Assembly (NCBI RefSeq): GCF_900215335.1
Contig: NZ_OCMT01000003.1
Coordinates: 496,001-560,000 of the forward strand
DNA length: 64,000 bases
Direction: 5' to 3'
Source: Pedobacter xixiisoli
Lineage (GTDB): Bacteria > Bacteroidota > Bacteroidia > Sphingobacteriales > Sphingobacteriaceae
Shown here: positions 17,509 through 27,585 of the stretch, one piece after another
Layout of the letters: each line of letters begins with the position of its first letter
Position numbering within the stretch: position 1 is the stretch's first letter
Made by a program: the position numbers and the translations under genes
Notes under the pieces: generated by a model
The model's database searches: none
Told to the model about the DNA's origin: nothing
The model's input: only the letters and a program-made list of their open reading frames with translations

Positions 17509-18090
17509 ATGTCTTTTAATAAAGTTCAATTATACTCCGATCAAATACTGCTGGATATGCTGAAGCTGGACAAAAGACAGGCTTTTGATGCGATTTACAA
17601 CAAGTATTGGGAAGGTATTTACTTATACATTGCCAAGATTATTAAAGACGAAGAAGTTGCACAAGATTTATTACAGGAGATTTTTGTTTCGTTTTGGTTG
17701 AGATGCGAGGAACTGGAAATAGAATCATTAAAAGCATATTTGTTTACAGCTGCTAGATATAGTTCACTAACTTATATTAAGCAGAATATTAAAAAGAACA
17801 ACTATGAGGAATCTATGTCTGAGTTTTTCTCGCAACATGATCATTCTTTAGAACAAAACATTGATGCGAAAGAACTTGCGAATTTCATTGATGACCAACT
17901 ACAACACTTGCCCGAAAAAATGCGGGAAATCTATGTGTTGAGTAGGAAAGAGCTATTATCTCACAAAGAAATATCCGAAAGATTATCTATCTCTGATAAA
18001 ACCGTAAAAAAGCAAATTGGTAATGCACTAAAAATTTTTAGGTTAAGGTTAAGTGACCTTTATATACTAATTTTACTTTTATATTGTTAA
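17509..18090 (+). CDS. ECF sigma factor of the Bacteroidota SusC-linked type
   Basis: The 193-residue protein has region sigma2 (about 20-90, RQAFDAIYNKYWEGIYLY, VAQDLLQEIFVSFW) and sigma4 (about 125-180, SHKEISERLSISDKTVKKQI helix-turn-helix). It directs RNA polymerase to a dedicated promoter when released by its anti-sigma factor. The FecR gene begins 54 bases later and the SusC gene carries a matching STN domain, so it very probably controls the whole operon up to 33856. The C-terminus ends in a hydrophobic Leu-rich tail, as is usual in this expansion family. Confidence 0.93.
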   Translation: MSFNKVQLYSDQILLDMLKLDKRQAFDAIYNKYWEGIYLYIAKIIKDEEVAQDLLQEIFVSFWLRCEELEIESLKAYLFTAARYSSLTYIKQNIKKNNYEESMSEFFSQHDHSLEQNIDAKELANFIDDQLQHLPEKMREIYVLSRKELLSHKEISERLSISDKTVKKQIGNALKIFRLRLSDLYILILLLYC

Positions 18091-18144
18091 TCTCTTAGAA
18101 CACCTACTACCAAAAGTCTTTTTAATAGACTTGTTAGTACAAGC

Positions 18145-19107
18145 ATGAAAGATAATCGCATTCTCAAAATTTTATCAAGGTATCTTAACCATCAAAGCGA
18201 TAGCGCCGAGAAGGTAAAGGTAGAGGCTTGGTATGACCATGAATTTGCTAAAACAGAGCTCAAGATAGACGATGCTAAGCGAGCCTTTTTGAGAGATAAA
18301 ATGAAGCGGGAGATTAATAGAGAAATTTCCGACCAAAAATATACTTTAAAACACATGGTTTTAATGGTGGCTTCGGTAATCTTGGTATTCTTAAGCTTTA
18401 TCTTCTATTTCAGCGTTAACCCAACTATCGACACTGCAAAGTACATTACTAGAAAGGTAGATATGGGTAAGAATTTGATTATCCAACTTAATGATAGTTC
18501 TTTAGTTACGCTTAATGCAGGTAGTGAAATTCGTTATCCAGAGCGCTTCTCCAAAAAAGATAGAAGGATTTATTTGATTTCGGGAGAAGCATTTTTTGAA
18601 GTAAAAAAAGATAGCAAGCGACCATTTATAGTAGAAGCTGGCGGAATAGAAACCAAAGTGCTTGGCACTAAATTTAATGTGAACTATTACAGTTTTTACG
18701 ATAAAATATCGGTAACTGTAGCGAGTGGAAAAGTTAAGGTAAGTAAGCCAGATAGTTTAAAATCTTCGGGAGATTTGGCAGTTTTTCTGTTGCCTAATCA
18801 ACAAGCCATTTTTGATAAAAATAGTAAGCTGCTCACTAAAAGAGAGATCAATGCCAATAAAATTAAAGGTTGGATGAATGGCGAGCTCTATTTTGATAAC
18901 GAAAAGCTTTCTCACGTAGTTGAAGTGTTAAAAACCCGATTCAAGAAAGATATTATTTTCGACAACCATTCCATTAAAGAATATCGAATAACTTTAGGTT
19001 TTACTAATAACGATTCTTTCGATGGGATTTTGTTCGCAATTAAAAAAGCAAACAATCTTAAGTCTTTAGAAAAAGATGGTAAGGTTGTTTTGATGCTAAA
19101 TCAATAA
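18145..19107 (+). CDS. FecR-family transmembrane anti-sigma factor
   Basis: FecR proteins hold the ECF sigma factor at the inner membrane and free it when the outer-membrane receptor's STN domain signals substrate binding. The 320 residues show an N-terminal cytoplasmic region (1-70), one membrane segment (about 72-92), the periplasmic FecR domain (about 105-205, VTLNAGSEIRYPERF, then GEAFFEV) and a C-terminal DUF4974 domain (about 250-320, LYFDNEKLSHVVEVL). It lies between the sigma gene and susC. Confidence 0.93.
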   Translation: MKDNRILKILSRYLNHQSDSAEKVKVEAWYDHEFAKTELKIDDAKRAFLRDKMKREINREISDQKYTLKHMVLMVASVILVFLSFIFYFSVNPTIDTAKYITRKVDMGKNLIIQLNDSSLVTLNAGSEIRYPERFSKKDRRIYLISGEAFFEVKKDSKRPFIVEAGGIETKVLGTKFNVNYYSFYDKISVTVASGKVKVSKPDSLKSSGDLAVFLLPNQQAIFDKNSKLLTKREINANKIKGWMNGELYFDNEKLSHVVEVLKTRFKKDIIFDNHSIKEYRITLGFTNNDSFDGILFAIKKANNLKSLEKDGKVVLMLNQ

Positions 19108-19205
19108 TTTTCTTTGCTTTGCTGCTCATTTTGCTGCTTTCTTCTAAAAGTTTAATTTTTTTTCGTTTTTGTCTACTACCAAGTGTGTTCATAGTGTACT
19201 TATAT

Positions 19206-19289
19206 ATGAACCAACAAAAAAACGATATGAAGAAATTTTTACTTTTATCTCCATCACTAGTAGCTCTATCTCTAAGCGCTACATTTTAA
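19206..19289 (+). CDS. Small signal-peptide-like ORF before susC (27 aa)
   Basis: ATG 19206 opens 27 codons ending at TAA 19289: a short charged start (MNQQKND), then MKKFLLLSPSLVALSLSATF, which looks like an isolated signal peptide. It ends 45 bases before the susC ATG. It may be a leader peptide, the relic of a lost exported gene, or chance. There is no ribosome-binding evidence to decide. Confidence 0.35.
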   Translation: MNQQKNDMKKFLLLSPSLVALSLSATF

Positions 19290-19334
19290 TGATTCCCCAA
19301 CCTAATAGTGAACAATAATTATTATCAATCTTTT

Positions 19335-22300
19335 ATGAAGAAAAGAGAAAGTAGTGTTTCAACTGCAAGAAGAAACATTATGAAATTTTTATGTTTTGGT
19401 ACGCTGTGCTTGGTGCTGTTGTGTGGCAGGCCTTTACTTGCACAAGTGGTAAAAAGCCAAAACATCAGCGCAAATTTCAATAAGAAAAACCTTAAAGAAA
19501 TTTTGGTATCGCTACAAGAAAAAAGTGGTTATCAGTTTGTTTATAACGATGCTTTGATTGCTCGTTATAAAGATATCAGCATTTCGCTAAACAAAGAAGC
19601 AATTGACCAGTCTTTGAACAGAATTTTGGGTAACACAGGATTGTCTTTCACCAAACAAGGTAATAAGATTATCATTTCTGAAAGAGCTAAACAGGAAATT
19701 ACACAAACCCTTAAAGGTAAAGTTGTAGATGAAAATGGTGGGCCTATGCCTGGTGCTACAGTACAAATACTGGAGTTGAAAAGAACTGTTGTTGCCAATA
19801 ACGATGGTGATTTTGAAGTGAAGGTACCGCTGGGAACTTATGCTATCGAAGCAAGCTTTATGTCCTACCATCCTAGAAAAGTCTCGGGTATAAAGGTAGA
19901 TAAAGCAAAAGCTGTAGAACTTAAGATAGAGCTTATTCCGCAGGTAAATGCATTAAATGAAGTGGTGGTAACGGCACTCGGTATAAAAAGGGAAGAAAAA
20001 GCATTAGGTTTTGCTATTACAACGGTGCAAGGTGAACAGCTAACTGAAGCACTTTCTAACAACTGGACGGATGCCTTGTCTGGAAAGGTTGCTGGCTTAA
20101 ATTTATTGAGGTCTAATGCTGGTCCGGCAGGTTCTAATCGTATTATTTTGAGAGGCGAGAATTCACTTTCTGGTAATACAGAGGCATTAATTGTGATAGA
20201 TGGCGTAATTGTGAGTGGATCAAGTGGTAGAGCTACTGGTAATGGAAGTGCTTACATGGGCGACGATTCTCCAAGTGATTACGGCACGAGCGTTAATGAT
20301 ATCAATCCTGCAGATATTGAGAGTGTTTCGGTGTTAAAGGGCCCAGGCGCAACAGCATTGTATGGTGCTAGAGGTTCAGGTGGCGCCATTATCATTACTA
20401 CTAAATTGGCCGATCCCAAAGTAAAAGGCATTGGCATTACTTTTTCATCTAATGCTGCATTTGAACAAACCTCAAGATGGCCAGATTATCAGAATGAATA
20501 TGGGCAAGGAGATGAGGGCGTAGACTATTATTCGTATGGAGATACAGAAGATGGCAGTAGCCAAAGAGGTACAAGTAATGCTTGGGGAGCTAGATTTGAT
20601 GGACAAAGTTTTTATCAGTACAATCCAAATAGTAACTCGGGGGCAACCGTAAGAACGCCTTGGGTAGCCTATCCAAACAACAAAAAAGATTTCTTTGAAA
20701 CGGGCTCTACTTTTACCAACAATATTTCGCTAGAAGGAGGCAATAAAGCAACTTCCGCAAGGTTGTCTTACACCAACTTAAATAATACTTGGATCATTCC
20801 AAATACAGGTTACGAACGCAATACAGTTAGTTTCAATGTGAATCAGAAAATAACAAGCAAACTTACTGTAGCTTCAAAGGTATCGTATACGAACAGGTTT
20901 AGCGACAACTTACCATCGGCGGGATATAATAACCAAACCATTATGTATTGGATGGCGAGAGCAGTACCTAGTGCCGATATAGATTGGTACAAAGGTTACT
21001 GGGTTCCTGGTTTCGAAGGGAGCAGTCAGGTAACGCCTTTTTCTTCAAATTTTGATAACCCTTACACTATTACTTACGAAATGTTGAACAAGCAAACTCG
21101 TAATAACGTAACTGGAAATATCAACGCTACCTACAATTTTACTTCAGATTTATCCCTGATGGTAAGAACATCTATGGACATGATGTACGATAAGAGGTCG
21201 CAACAAAGACCAAAAGACACTCGTAAATTTAGAGATGGGATGTACCGCACCCAGAATATTTTTACGCAAGAATTAACCACAGATTTTTTCCTGAAGTATA
21301 AAAAGAGCATTTCCGAGAAATTTGATATTGATTTAACCTTAGGTGGTTCTACCTTAAAGAACAAATATATTAGGGACGAAATAAGGGCAGACAGGTTATT
21401 TGCTCCTGGTATATTCAATTTTGCCAATAGTATGGATGTGCCTTTGGCTTATCAAACTTTAAGTAATTACGGCGTAAGTAGTGCTTTTGCATTAGCTAGT
21501 ATCGCCTATGATAATTTCTTGTTTTTAGATTTAACTGGCAGAAGAGATTGGTCTAGTACATTGGTTACGTTAAACTCTACTTCAGTTCGTCCGTTCGATT
21601 ATCCTTCGGCAAACTTAAGTTTTATCCTTTCAGAAAAATTAAAGCTGCCAAAAGCATTCTCATTTGTAAAACTTAGGGCTTCTTACGCAGAGGTTGGAAA
21701 CGGAGGTACTACACCTTACCTTACTTCTTATGTATATAATTCGGAAACTACTTTTCCATCAGGATTAACCAACCCTAATTCGTTAGCTAACCCTAATTTA
21801 TTGCCAGAAAGATCTAAGAGTATAGAATTTGGTGCGGATATCAGAATGTTTAAGAATAAACTGAACTTAGATGTTACTGTTTATCAAAACAATACCGATA
21901 AGCAGATTCTTAACGTGCCTGTAGATCGAGCTTCGGGTTATTCTACTGCCGTTTTAAACTCTGGCGAAGTGCAAAACAGAGGCTTAGAGATTAGCGGCAA
22001 TGCAAATATCATTCAAGGTAAAAGAAATGGTTTTGCTTGGAAAATGTTCGCCACATTTACTGCAAACAGAAATAAAGTACTTTCACTGGCGGATAGTGTA
22101 GAAACTATTATTCTGCAAACTGGTCCTGGTTCTAGAGGTTTTGTGGAGGCTAGAGTGGGCGGCAGCATGGGCGATATGTATGGCCTAGGTTACGAGCGCT
22201 CTCCCGATGGACAAATCGTCTACGAAAATGGTTATCCGGTAAAAACCTTAGAGTCTAAATTTTTAGGAAATGTTTATCCAAAAGGCAAGTGGAGTGTAGG

Positions 22301-22814
22301 TAATGAATTTAGATACAAGCAGTTTAGGTTAAACGTATTGTTTGACGGACAGTTTGGTGGCAAAGCCTATTCACATACCCACGCTAACTTGGCACAAGGC
22401 GGTAAGCTAACTAAAACCTTACCGGGAAGATATAATGGCATTATCGGTAATGGTGTAATTGCCAACGGTGATGGTACTTATCGTAAAAACGATGTAATTG
22501 CTCCGGAAATATGGACCTACTATTTAGAGCATTTCAATCCAGATAATATTGAAGGGAACTTATTTAAAACCGACTTTATTAAATTTAGAGAGGCTCGTTT
22601 AGATTATACTTTTTCGAACAAATTGGTAAAATCGTTAAAGCTTCAAAAAGCAAGTATTGGCATTTGGGGGCGTGATTTATTGATCTTTAGCAAATGGCCA
22701 TCATTTGATCCAGAGTTCGGTACGCTGTCAGATGGCATGATCAGATCAGGATTTGAAATTGGACAATTCCCTGCCACCAGAACCTTCGGTGTAAACCTTA
22801 ATGTTAGTTTCTAA
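19335..22814 (+). CDS. SusC/RagA-type TonB-dependent receptor with STN signalling domain
   Basis: This outer-membrane importer works with SusD as a lidded pair powered by TonB. From ATG 19335 the 1159 residues hold a signal peptide (about 1-37, ending LLAQ), an STN domain (about 45-105) that contacts FecR, a CarboxypepD_reg-like domain (about 125-200), a plug (about 215-345, VVVTALGIKREEKALGF, then VLKGPGATALYGARGSGG) and a 22-strand barrel ending in Phe. An upstream GTG start would add 9 residues with no signal-peptide logic. SusD follows after 15 bases. Substrate is inferred from downstream enzymes to be a phosphodiester. Confidence 0.93.
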   Translation: MKKRESSVSTARRNIMKFLCFGTLCLVLLCGRPLLAQVVKSQNISANFNKKNLKEILVSLQEKSGYQFVYNDALIARYKDISISLNKEAIDQSLNRILGNTGLSFTKQGNKIIISERAKQEITQTLKGKVVDENGGPMPGATVQILELKRTVVANNDGDFEVKVPLGTYAIEASFMSYHPRKVSGIKVDKAKAVELKIELIPQVNALNEVVVTALGIKREEKALGFAITTVQGEQLTEALSNNWTDALSGKVAGLNLLRSNAGPAGSNRIILRGENSLSGNTEALIVIDGVIVSGSSGRATGNGSAYMGDDSPSDYGTSVNDINPADIESVSVLKGPGATALYGARGSGGAIIITTKLADPKVKGIGITFSSNAAFEQTSRWPDYQNEYGQGDEGVDYYSYGDTEDGSSQRGTSNAWGARFDGQSFYQYNPNSNSGATVRTPWVAYPNNKKDFFETGSTFTNNISLEGGNKATSARLSYTNLNNTWIIPNTGYERNTVSFNVNQKITSKLTVASKVSYTNRFSDNLPSAGYNNQTIMYWMARAVPSADIDWYKGYWVPGFEGSSQVTPFSSNFDNPYTITYEMLNKQTRNNVTGNINATYNFTSDLSLMVRTSMDMMYDKRSQQRPKDTRKFRDGMYRTQNIFTQELTTDFFLKYKKSISEKFDIDLTLGGSTLKNKYIRDEIRADRLFAPGIFNFANSMDVPLAYQTLSNYGVSSAFALASIAYDNFLFLDLTGRRDWSSTLVTLNSTSVRPFDYPSANLSFILSEKLKLPKAFSFVKLRASYAEVGNGGTTPYLTSYVYNSETTFPSGLTNPNSLANPNLLPERSKSIEFGADIRMFKNKLNLDVTVYQNNTDKQILNVPVDRASGYSTAVLNSGEVQNRGLEISGNANIIQGKRNGFAWKMFATFTANRNKVLSLADSVETIILQTGPGSRGFVEARVGGSMGDMYGLGYERSPDGQIVYENGYPVKTLESKFLGNVYPKGKWSVGNEFRYKQFRLNVLFDGQFGGKAYSHTHANLAQGGKLTKTLPGRYNGIIGNGVIANGDGTYRKNDVIAPEIWTYYLEHFNPDNIEGNLFKTDFIKFREARLDYTFSNKLVKSLKLQKASIGIWGRDLLIFSKWPSFDPEFGTLSDGMIRSGFEIGQFPATRTFGVNLNVSF

Positions 22815-22829
22815 ATTTCCCTACATCAA

Positions 22830-24299
22830 ATGAAGAATTTAAAAGTATTAGCAACAGTATTGGTTATCCTTTTAGGATCATGTACCAAAGCTTACAAAGA
22901 ATTAAATACCAATCCAAATGGTGTTGCCGTAGCGGTGCCAGAAAGATTGTTGAACCCTGCAGTTTATTCGGTGGCACAATTTGGTCCAACCAGAGCCCAC
23001 ACCATCAACAATGATTTGATGCAGGTTTGGGTTTCGGTAAATGAAGCAGACGAATTACATAGATACGTAATCAGACCAGCCGTTTCAAATACAATGTGGA
23101 ATACTTGGTATCAACAAAAGACCAATTTTTTAGATATGTATCGTATTGCAAGTTCGGCAGCAACTAAAGGCGTAGCTTATATGGCAATTGCTAATATTAT
23201 GGATGCCCATGTAACTTCTATGCTTACCGATACTTATGGAGATGTACCTTATTTTGATGCCAATAAAGGTTATACGGATAATATATTGACACCAAAATTC
23301 GATAGACAAAAAGATATTTATCAAGATATTTTCAAGAAACTGGAGGAAGCAAATACGCTATTAACTGCCGCCATTACACTTAGCGACATGCAGAAAAGCC
23401 TCGATGCATTGTATGCTGGAGATATGACCAAATGGAGAAAGTTTGGTAATGCACTATATATGCGTTTATTGTTGAGGGTTTCGTCTCGTACAGATTTAAT
23501 TGCTGATGGCATGTCGCCAGTAGATAAACTGAAACAAATTATTGCTACGCCAGCTAGCTATCCAATATTTACAAATAATAGCGAATCGGCAGTGCTAAAT
23601 TTTACTGGCGAAACTTATCCACTTAGGTCTCCATTTGCAAGTTACCGAACAATAGACTTTACAGGTGGAGGTTCTTTGGCAGAATTTTTTGTGAACAACC
23701 TAACCGAATGGGGAGATCCGCGAATTGCGTTATGGTCTACAAAAGTTGATAACGAATACTCGGGAATTCCAAGTGGTTATGCAACGGGAGAAATTCCGGC
23801 TATTAAATCAGTTTATCCTACTGCATTGAGGTTAGATGCTAGGTTTGGAGCTATCATTACTTACTCAGAGTTGCAATTTATTTTGGCAGAATTAGCTGCG
23901 AAAGGTATCATATCGGGCAGTGCCCAAACTTATTACAATAACGGTATCCAAGCTGGTATTGAGTATTGGGGACAAGCACTTCCAGCTGGGTATCTCAATT
24001 CTTCAGAGATTATTTGGGACGAAGCTTTATCTGAAGAACAGAAGATGGAAAAAATACACCTTCAAAAGTATTACACACTTTTCTTTACAGATTTTCAACA
24101 GTGGTTTGAATATAGAAGAACTGGACATCCGGTGCTGAATAAGGGATTGGGTGTACGTAATGACAAAGTGATGCCGACAAGGTTATATTATCCGGTAATT
24201 GTGCAATCACTTAACCGATCTAATTATAACGATGCAATATCAAAACAAGGTGCAGATGATTTGAAAACCTTGGTTTGGTGGCAAGAGAAACAAAATTAA
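22830..24299 (+). CDS. SusD/RagB-like substrate-binding outer-membrane lipoprotein
   Basis: SusD-like proteins cap the SusC barrel and capture ligand. The 489 residues begin with a lipoprotein signal (LLGSC, Cys18) followed by the family's typical Y..LNTNPNG sequence. TPR-like helices dominate, with YGDVPYFDA near 130 and a C-terminal stretch typical of the SusD-like 2 / nutrient-binding lipoprotein group (PF12771 style). It is tightly coupled to susC and upstream of the DUF5689 gene. Confidence 0.92.
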   Translation: MKNLKVLATVLVILLGSCTKAYKELNTNPNGVAVAVPERLLNPAVYSVAQFGPTRAHTINNDLMQVWVSVNEADELHRYVIRPAVSNTMWNTWYQQKTNFLDMYRIASSAATKGVAYMAIANIMDAHVTSMLTDTYGDVPYFDANKGYTDNILTPKFDRQKDIYQDIFKKLEEANTLLTAAITLSDMQKSLDALYAGDMTKWRKFGNALYMRLLLRVSSRTDLIADGMSPVDKLKQIIATPASYPIFTNNSESAVLNFTGETYPLRSPFASYRTIDFTGGGSLAEFFVNNLTEWGDPRIALWSTKVDNEYSGIPSGYATGEIPAIKSVYPTALRLDARFGAIITYSELQFILAELAAKGIISGSAQTYYNNGIQAGIEYWGQALPAGYLNSSEIIWDEALSEEQKMEKIHLQKYYTLFFTDFQQWFEYRRTGHPVLNKGLGVRNDKVMPTRLYYPVIVQSLNRSNYNDAISKQGADDLKTLVWWQEKQN

Positions 24300-24329
24300 T
24301 AAAGTAAAACCCAATAATTTATTAGGTAT

Positions 24330-26264
24330 ATGAACAGAATTAATTCAGCAAAAACGATGGGCTTGACGGCACGTTTTTCTAAGTTGCTGGTGTTATTGGC
24401 GATCTTATTTTCTTCTTGCTTAAAGGAAGATATCAATACTGCGGAAGGCGTTCCTAGCGATTATATGTCTATTCTGGATGTAAAAACACTTTACAAAGGA
24501 ACAGATATTGTATTGAGTAGAGAAAATATGTTTGGCGCATCAAAAATAACAGGTGTAGTTATTTCAGATGAGTTGGCAGGCAATATTCCAAAGGGGTATT
24601 TGGTGCTACAACAAACAAGCAGATTTAGAACTAGAGGGGTGGTTTTAAACTTTGGCGCAAATACAACCATTCCTTTTAAACTTGGAGATTCACTCACCAT
24701 AAAAGTTGAAGGAACTACATTAGGCAGAAGAAATGGAGTTTTACAGATTAACGGTGCTTCGTTAAGTGAGATTTCGAAAAATGCAGAGCAGGTTTTTTAC
24801 GAGCCTACGCAAATTACTCTAAAAGAGTTGAAAAATAACTTCGACAACTACGAATCTACCCTGGTAAAAGTAGCTCATGTTGATGCTTTAACGCCAAATG
24901 TTCCTGTTGCGGGAGAAAATGAGATTAGGGAATTAGTTGGAGAAAAAGCAACACTTCATGTAGAAAGTACAGCAACATTTGCGGACAAAGTACTTCCAAT
25001 TAATGCTTCTTATGTAGGTATTCCGCTTTGGAATAACGTTACAGCTGAGGGAACAGAAGGTGCCAAACAATTTCTGTGGCTCAGGAACCTAGCGGGGGTA
25101 AGTGATGAAAGTGGCGCTTTATATCCAAATTTTCCGGAAACTTTTGAAGACGGCGATGCCGTAATGTATGCCAGTGGTTATGCTGCAACCAAAAATGGAA
25201 ACTTAAAAACGGGCTTATATACCTTAACCAATGCTTTTTTGGGTGGCGAAGCCAATGATAGAGCAATAAGTGGTAAATATTCCTTACGTCTAAATCAAAA
25301 CTCAACTACAGATTCTTGGTGTACCATGAACTTCGACTTGGATTATGGAGCTTCGAAAATAACTTTGTGGGCAGGTTCTTATGGGGCTTCTGCAGATTTA
25401 GGCTCTACTTGGCGGGTAGAGTACTCACAAGATGGTGGAAGTATTTGGTACCAGTTGGGACAAGATATTTTAACGGTTTCAAAAGATAAAAAGCAATTCA
25501 CGTTTCTAACTAGCATTAAAGGAAAAGTAAGATTCCGTATTGGTAAAGTTGGCGTGGGTGCATCTACCACTAATAATCAAAATGGAAGATTTAACATGGA
25601 TGACTTTGCTGTTTACAGAAACCCAACCGATGATGGAACAGGGGTGATCGTTCATCCAACTTATTCAGATTTATTTTCATGGCAGTTTGGTAGCCCTATT
25701 TCGGTTGGAAATGAAGCTGCATCTAACGCAACTTTTGCAGTTACGGGAATCACAACGCCGGTATTAACCAGAGGTTTTGGTGTAAATGCTTCTACCATAG
25801 GCGGAGGTTTTGGCTCTAATGCTAAAGATGTGTTAGAAAACGGAAACCCTGCGCAATTGATATCCACTAAGGCAATTGCTATTAGCCAAAAAGCCTACTT
25901 TCAAATAGTTTTCAATACTTTGCCTAGTCGTACGGTTTCGCTATCAGCTATCGACTTAAAGATTAGGCGTAGTGGTGCTGGCGGAAGAAATCATGCTTGG
26001 TATTATAGTATCAATGATACTGAATTTAAACCAACGGGAGCGGGAGCCTTATTCTACGAAGGAACTGGTACAGGACAAGATATGCCTACCAACTACATCT
26101 ATAATACGCCCGAATTACAAAATTTACCAGGCGGCACCAAAATAACACTCAGAATGTACATATGGGGAATTACCAACTTCAATTCGGGAAGCTTTGCTAT
26201 AGGTTTAAATGCAAATGGTAATACCACACCTGTTTTAAGAGTCGGAGGAAAAATAATACCATAA
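24330..26264 (+). CDS. DUF5689 surface lipoprotein with anchor-J-like and repeat-module domains
   Basis: The 644-residue lipoprotein (lipobox LFSSC, Cys30) has three parts: a DUF5689 domain (about 46-255; YKGTDIVLSRENM, then RRNGVLQI), a choice-of-anchor-J-like beta domain (about 265-430; ISGKYSLRLNQN, then FNMDDFAVYRN), and a C-terminal copy (about 444-644) of a module also found in the next gene and twice in the phosphodiesterase at 28196. It fits the place of the accessory surface glycan-binding-type protein in PULs, here probably binding the SusCD ligand. No catalytic motif is seen. Function is inferred from context. Confidence 0.8.
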   Translation: MNRINSAKTMGLTARFSKLLVLLAILFSSCLKEDINTAEGVPSDYMSILDVKTLYKGTDIVLSRENMFGASKITGVVISDELAGNIPKGYLVLQQTSRFRTRGVVLNFGANTTIPFKLGDSLTIKVEGTTLGRRNGVLQINGASLSEISKNAEQVFYEPTQITLKELKNNFDNYESTLVKVAHVDALTPNVPVAGENEIRELVGEKATLHVESTATFADKVLPINASYVGIPLWNNVTAEGTEGAKQFLWLRNLAGVSDESGALYPNFPETFEDGDAVMYASGYAATKNGNLKTGLYTLTNAFLGGEANDRAISGKYSLRLNQNSTTDSWCTMNFDLDYGASKITLWAGSYGASADLGSTWRVEYSQDGGSIWYQLGQDILTVSKDKKQFTFLTSIKGKVRFRIGKVGVGASTTNNQNGRFNMDDFAVYRNPTDDGTGVIVHPTYSDLFSWQFGSPISVGNEAASNATFAVTGITTPVLTRGFGVNASTIGGGFGSNAKDVLENGNPAQLISTKAIAISQKAYFQIVFNTLPSRTVSLSAIDLKIRRSGAGGRNHAWYYSINDTEFKPTGAGALFYEGTGTGQDMPTNYIYNTPELQNLPGGTKITLRMYIWGITNFNSGSFAIGLNANGNTTPVLRVGGKIIP

Positions 26265-26296
26265 CAGAAAACTTCTAGAAACATAAAATTAATAAC

Positions 26297-27568
26297 ATGA
26301 AAATGAACTATTTGCTGGTAATATTTATCGGCTTAATGACTATTCTTTGCCCAAAATTAGCCGAAGCTCAGATTTTAAAATGGGATTTGACTTCCGTGCC
26401 TAGTGGAACCGGTGATGGCGGTGCTTCTGATATTTTTAAAGTGGCGACAACTATAAACGGAAATATTAAAACAGATGCAAACAATGAACTGAACAGTTTG
26501 AGAAGGGGAACCGGATTAAGAAATACAAGTAATGGTACAAGAGTATCATTAGCTAGAGGTTTCGCTTCAACTTCTACAGTTAAAGACGGCGATTTCAGTA
26601 CTGCTATTAATAACAACATTTACTTTGAATTTTATGTAAGTGCTAAAGCGAACAACTATCTACATGCTAATTCATTGATAGCGACCATTAGAAGGAGTAG
26701 TGTCTCTGCAGTTGATGGCGTAAATCCAGGTTTGCAGTGGACATACCGATTGGTAGATGAAGCAGACTTAAGTAAAGTTGAGGATGCAAACTATAACCTA
26801 ACTAATCCTTTTAAAAACATTGGGAGTGTGATCACAGCTTATGACGGATCAGAAGGAGTACAAACTATTACTCCTATCGATATAGAAGAGCTTAAGAATG
26901 TGCAAGCAGGAAAAACTGCTTTCTTTAGGTTATATGTTTGGGGTTTTACGAACAATACAACTAATACTTTTGCTGTTAGAAGTCTATCTGGTAGTACCGC
27001 TCTTTCATTAGAAGGAACTGTAGATGGAACTTTACCAGTAGAATTAAGAAGTTTCAGAGCGAAATCTGTTTCGCAAGGTGTACAGTTGGCTTGGCAAACC
27101 ATTTCAGAAACCAACAACTCTCATTTTGATGTGCTGAAAATCAATGGTCAAAAGTCAGAAAAAATTGGAGAGGTAAAAGGAGTTGGTAACAGTCAAACTG
27201 TTAAAGACTATAGTTTTTTAGATGCTAAACCTACTGCTGGTATCAATTATTACCAATTGCGTCAGGTAGATTTCAATGGAGATCAATCGCTTTCGGAAGT
27301 AGCAACTGCTAGAGTTGGATTTGACAACAATGACTTAGTTGCATTTGCAAATGGTAATCAGGTAACCATTAACGCCAATGCCGATGCTAAAGGAACTGCC
27401 GAAGTAATGTTGAACGATATCTCCGGAAAATCACTTCTGAGAAAGAAAGTTTCACTTAATGCAGGTCAAAATTCTTTCTCATTCCCAATTAGCCTAGCTA
27501 AAGGTACCTACGTAGCTACCGTTATTTCTGCCGAGAACGGTAAAGCCTCACAAAAATTTATTTACTAA
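26297..27568 (+). CDS. T9SS-sorted exported protein with the locus repeat module
   Basis: The 423 residues begin with a signal peptide (about 1-24, ends AEAQ), then one copy of the roughly 200-residue module shared across this locus (about 26-245; ILKWDLTS..., FRLYVWGFTNNTTNTFA). A linking beta domain (LPVELRSFRAK, about 248-330, often seen before sorting tails) and a type A T9SS sorting domain (KGTYVATVISAENGKASQKF) close the protein. Export through the type IX system to the cell surface or medium is therefore likely. No enzyme motif is seen. Confidence 0.8.
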   Translation: MKMNYLLVIFIGLMTILCPKLAEAQILKWDLTSVPSGTGDGGASDIFKVATTINGNIKTDANNELNSLRRGTGLRNTSNGTRVSLARGFASTSTVKDGDFSTAINNNIYFEFYVSAKANNYLHANSLIATIRRSSVSAVDGVNPGLQWTYRLVDEADLSKVEDANYNLTNPFKNIGSVITAYDGSEGVQTITPIDIEELKNVQAGKTAFFRLYVWGFTNNTTNTFAVRSLSGSTALSLEGTVDGTLPVELRSFRAKSVSQGVQLAWQTISETNNSHFDVLKINGQKSEKIGEVKGVGNSQTVKDYSFLDAKPTAGINYYQLRQVDFNGDQSLSEVATARVGFDNNDLVAFANGNQVTINANADAKGTAEVMLNDISGKSLLRKKVSLNAGQNSFSFPISLAKGTYVATVISAENGKASQKFIY

Positions 27569-27585
27569 CCATTAAATATTCGAAC

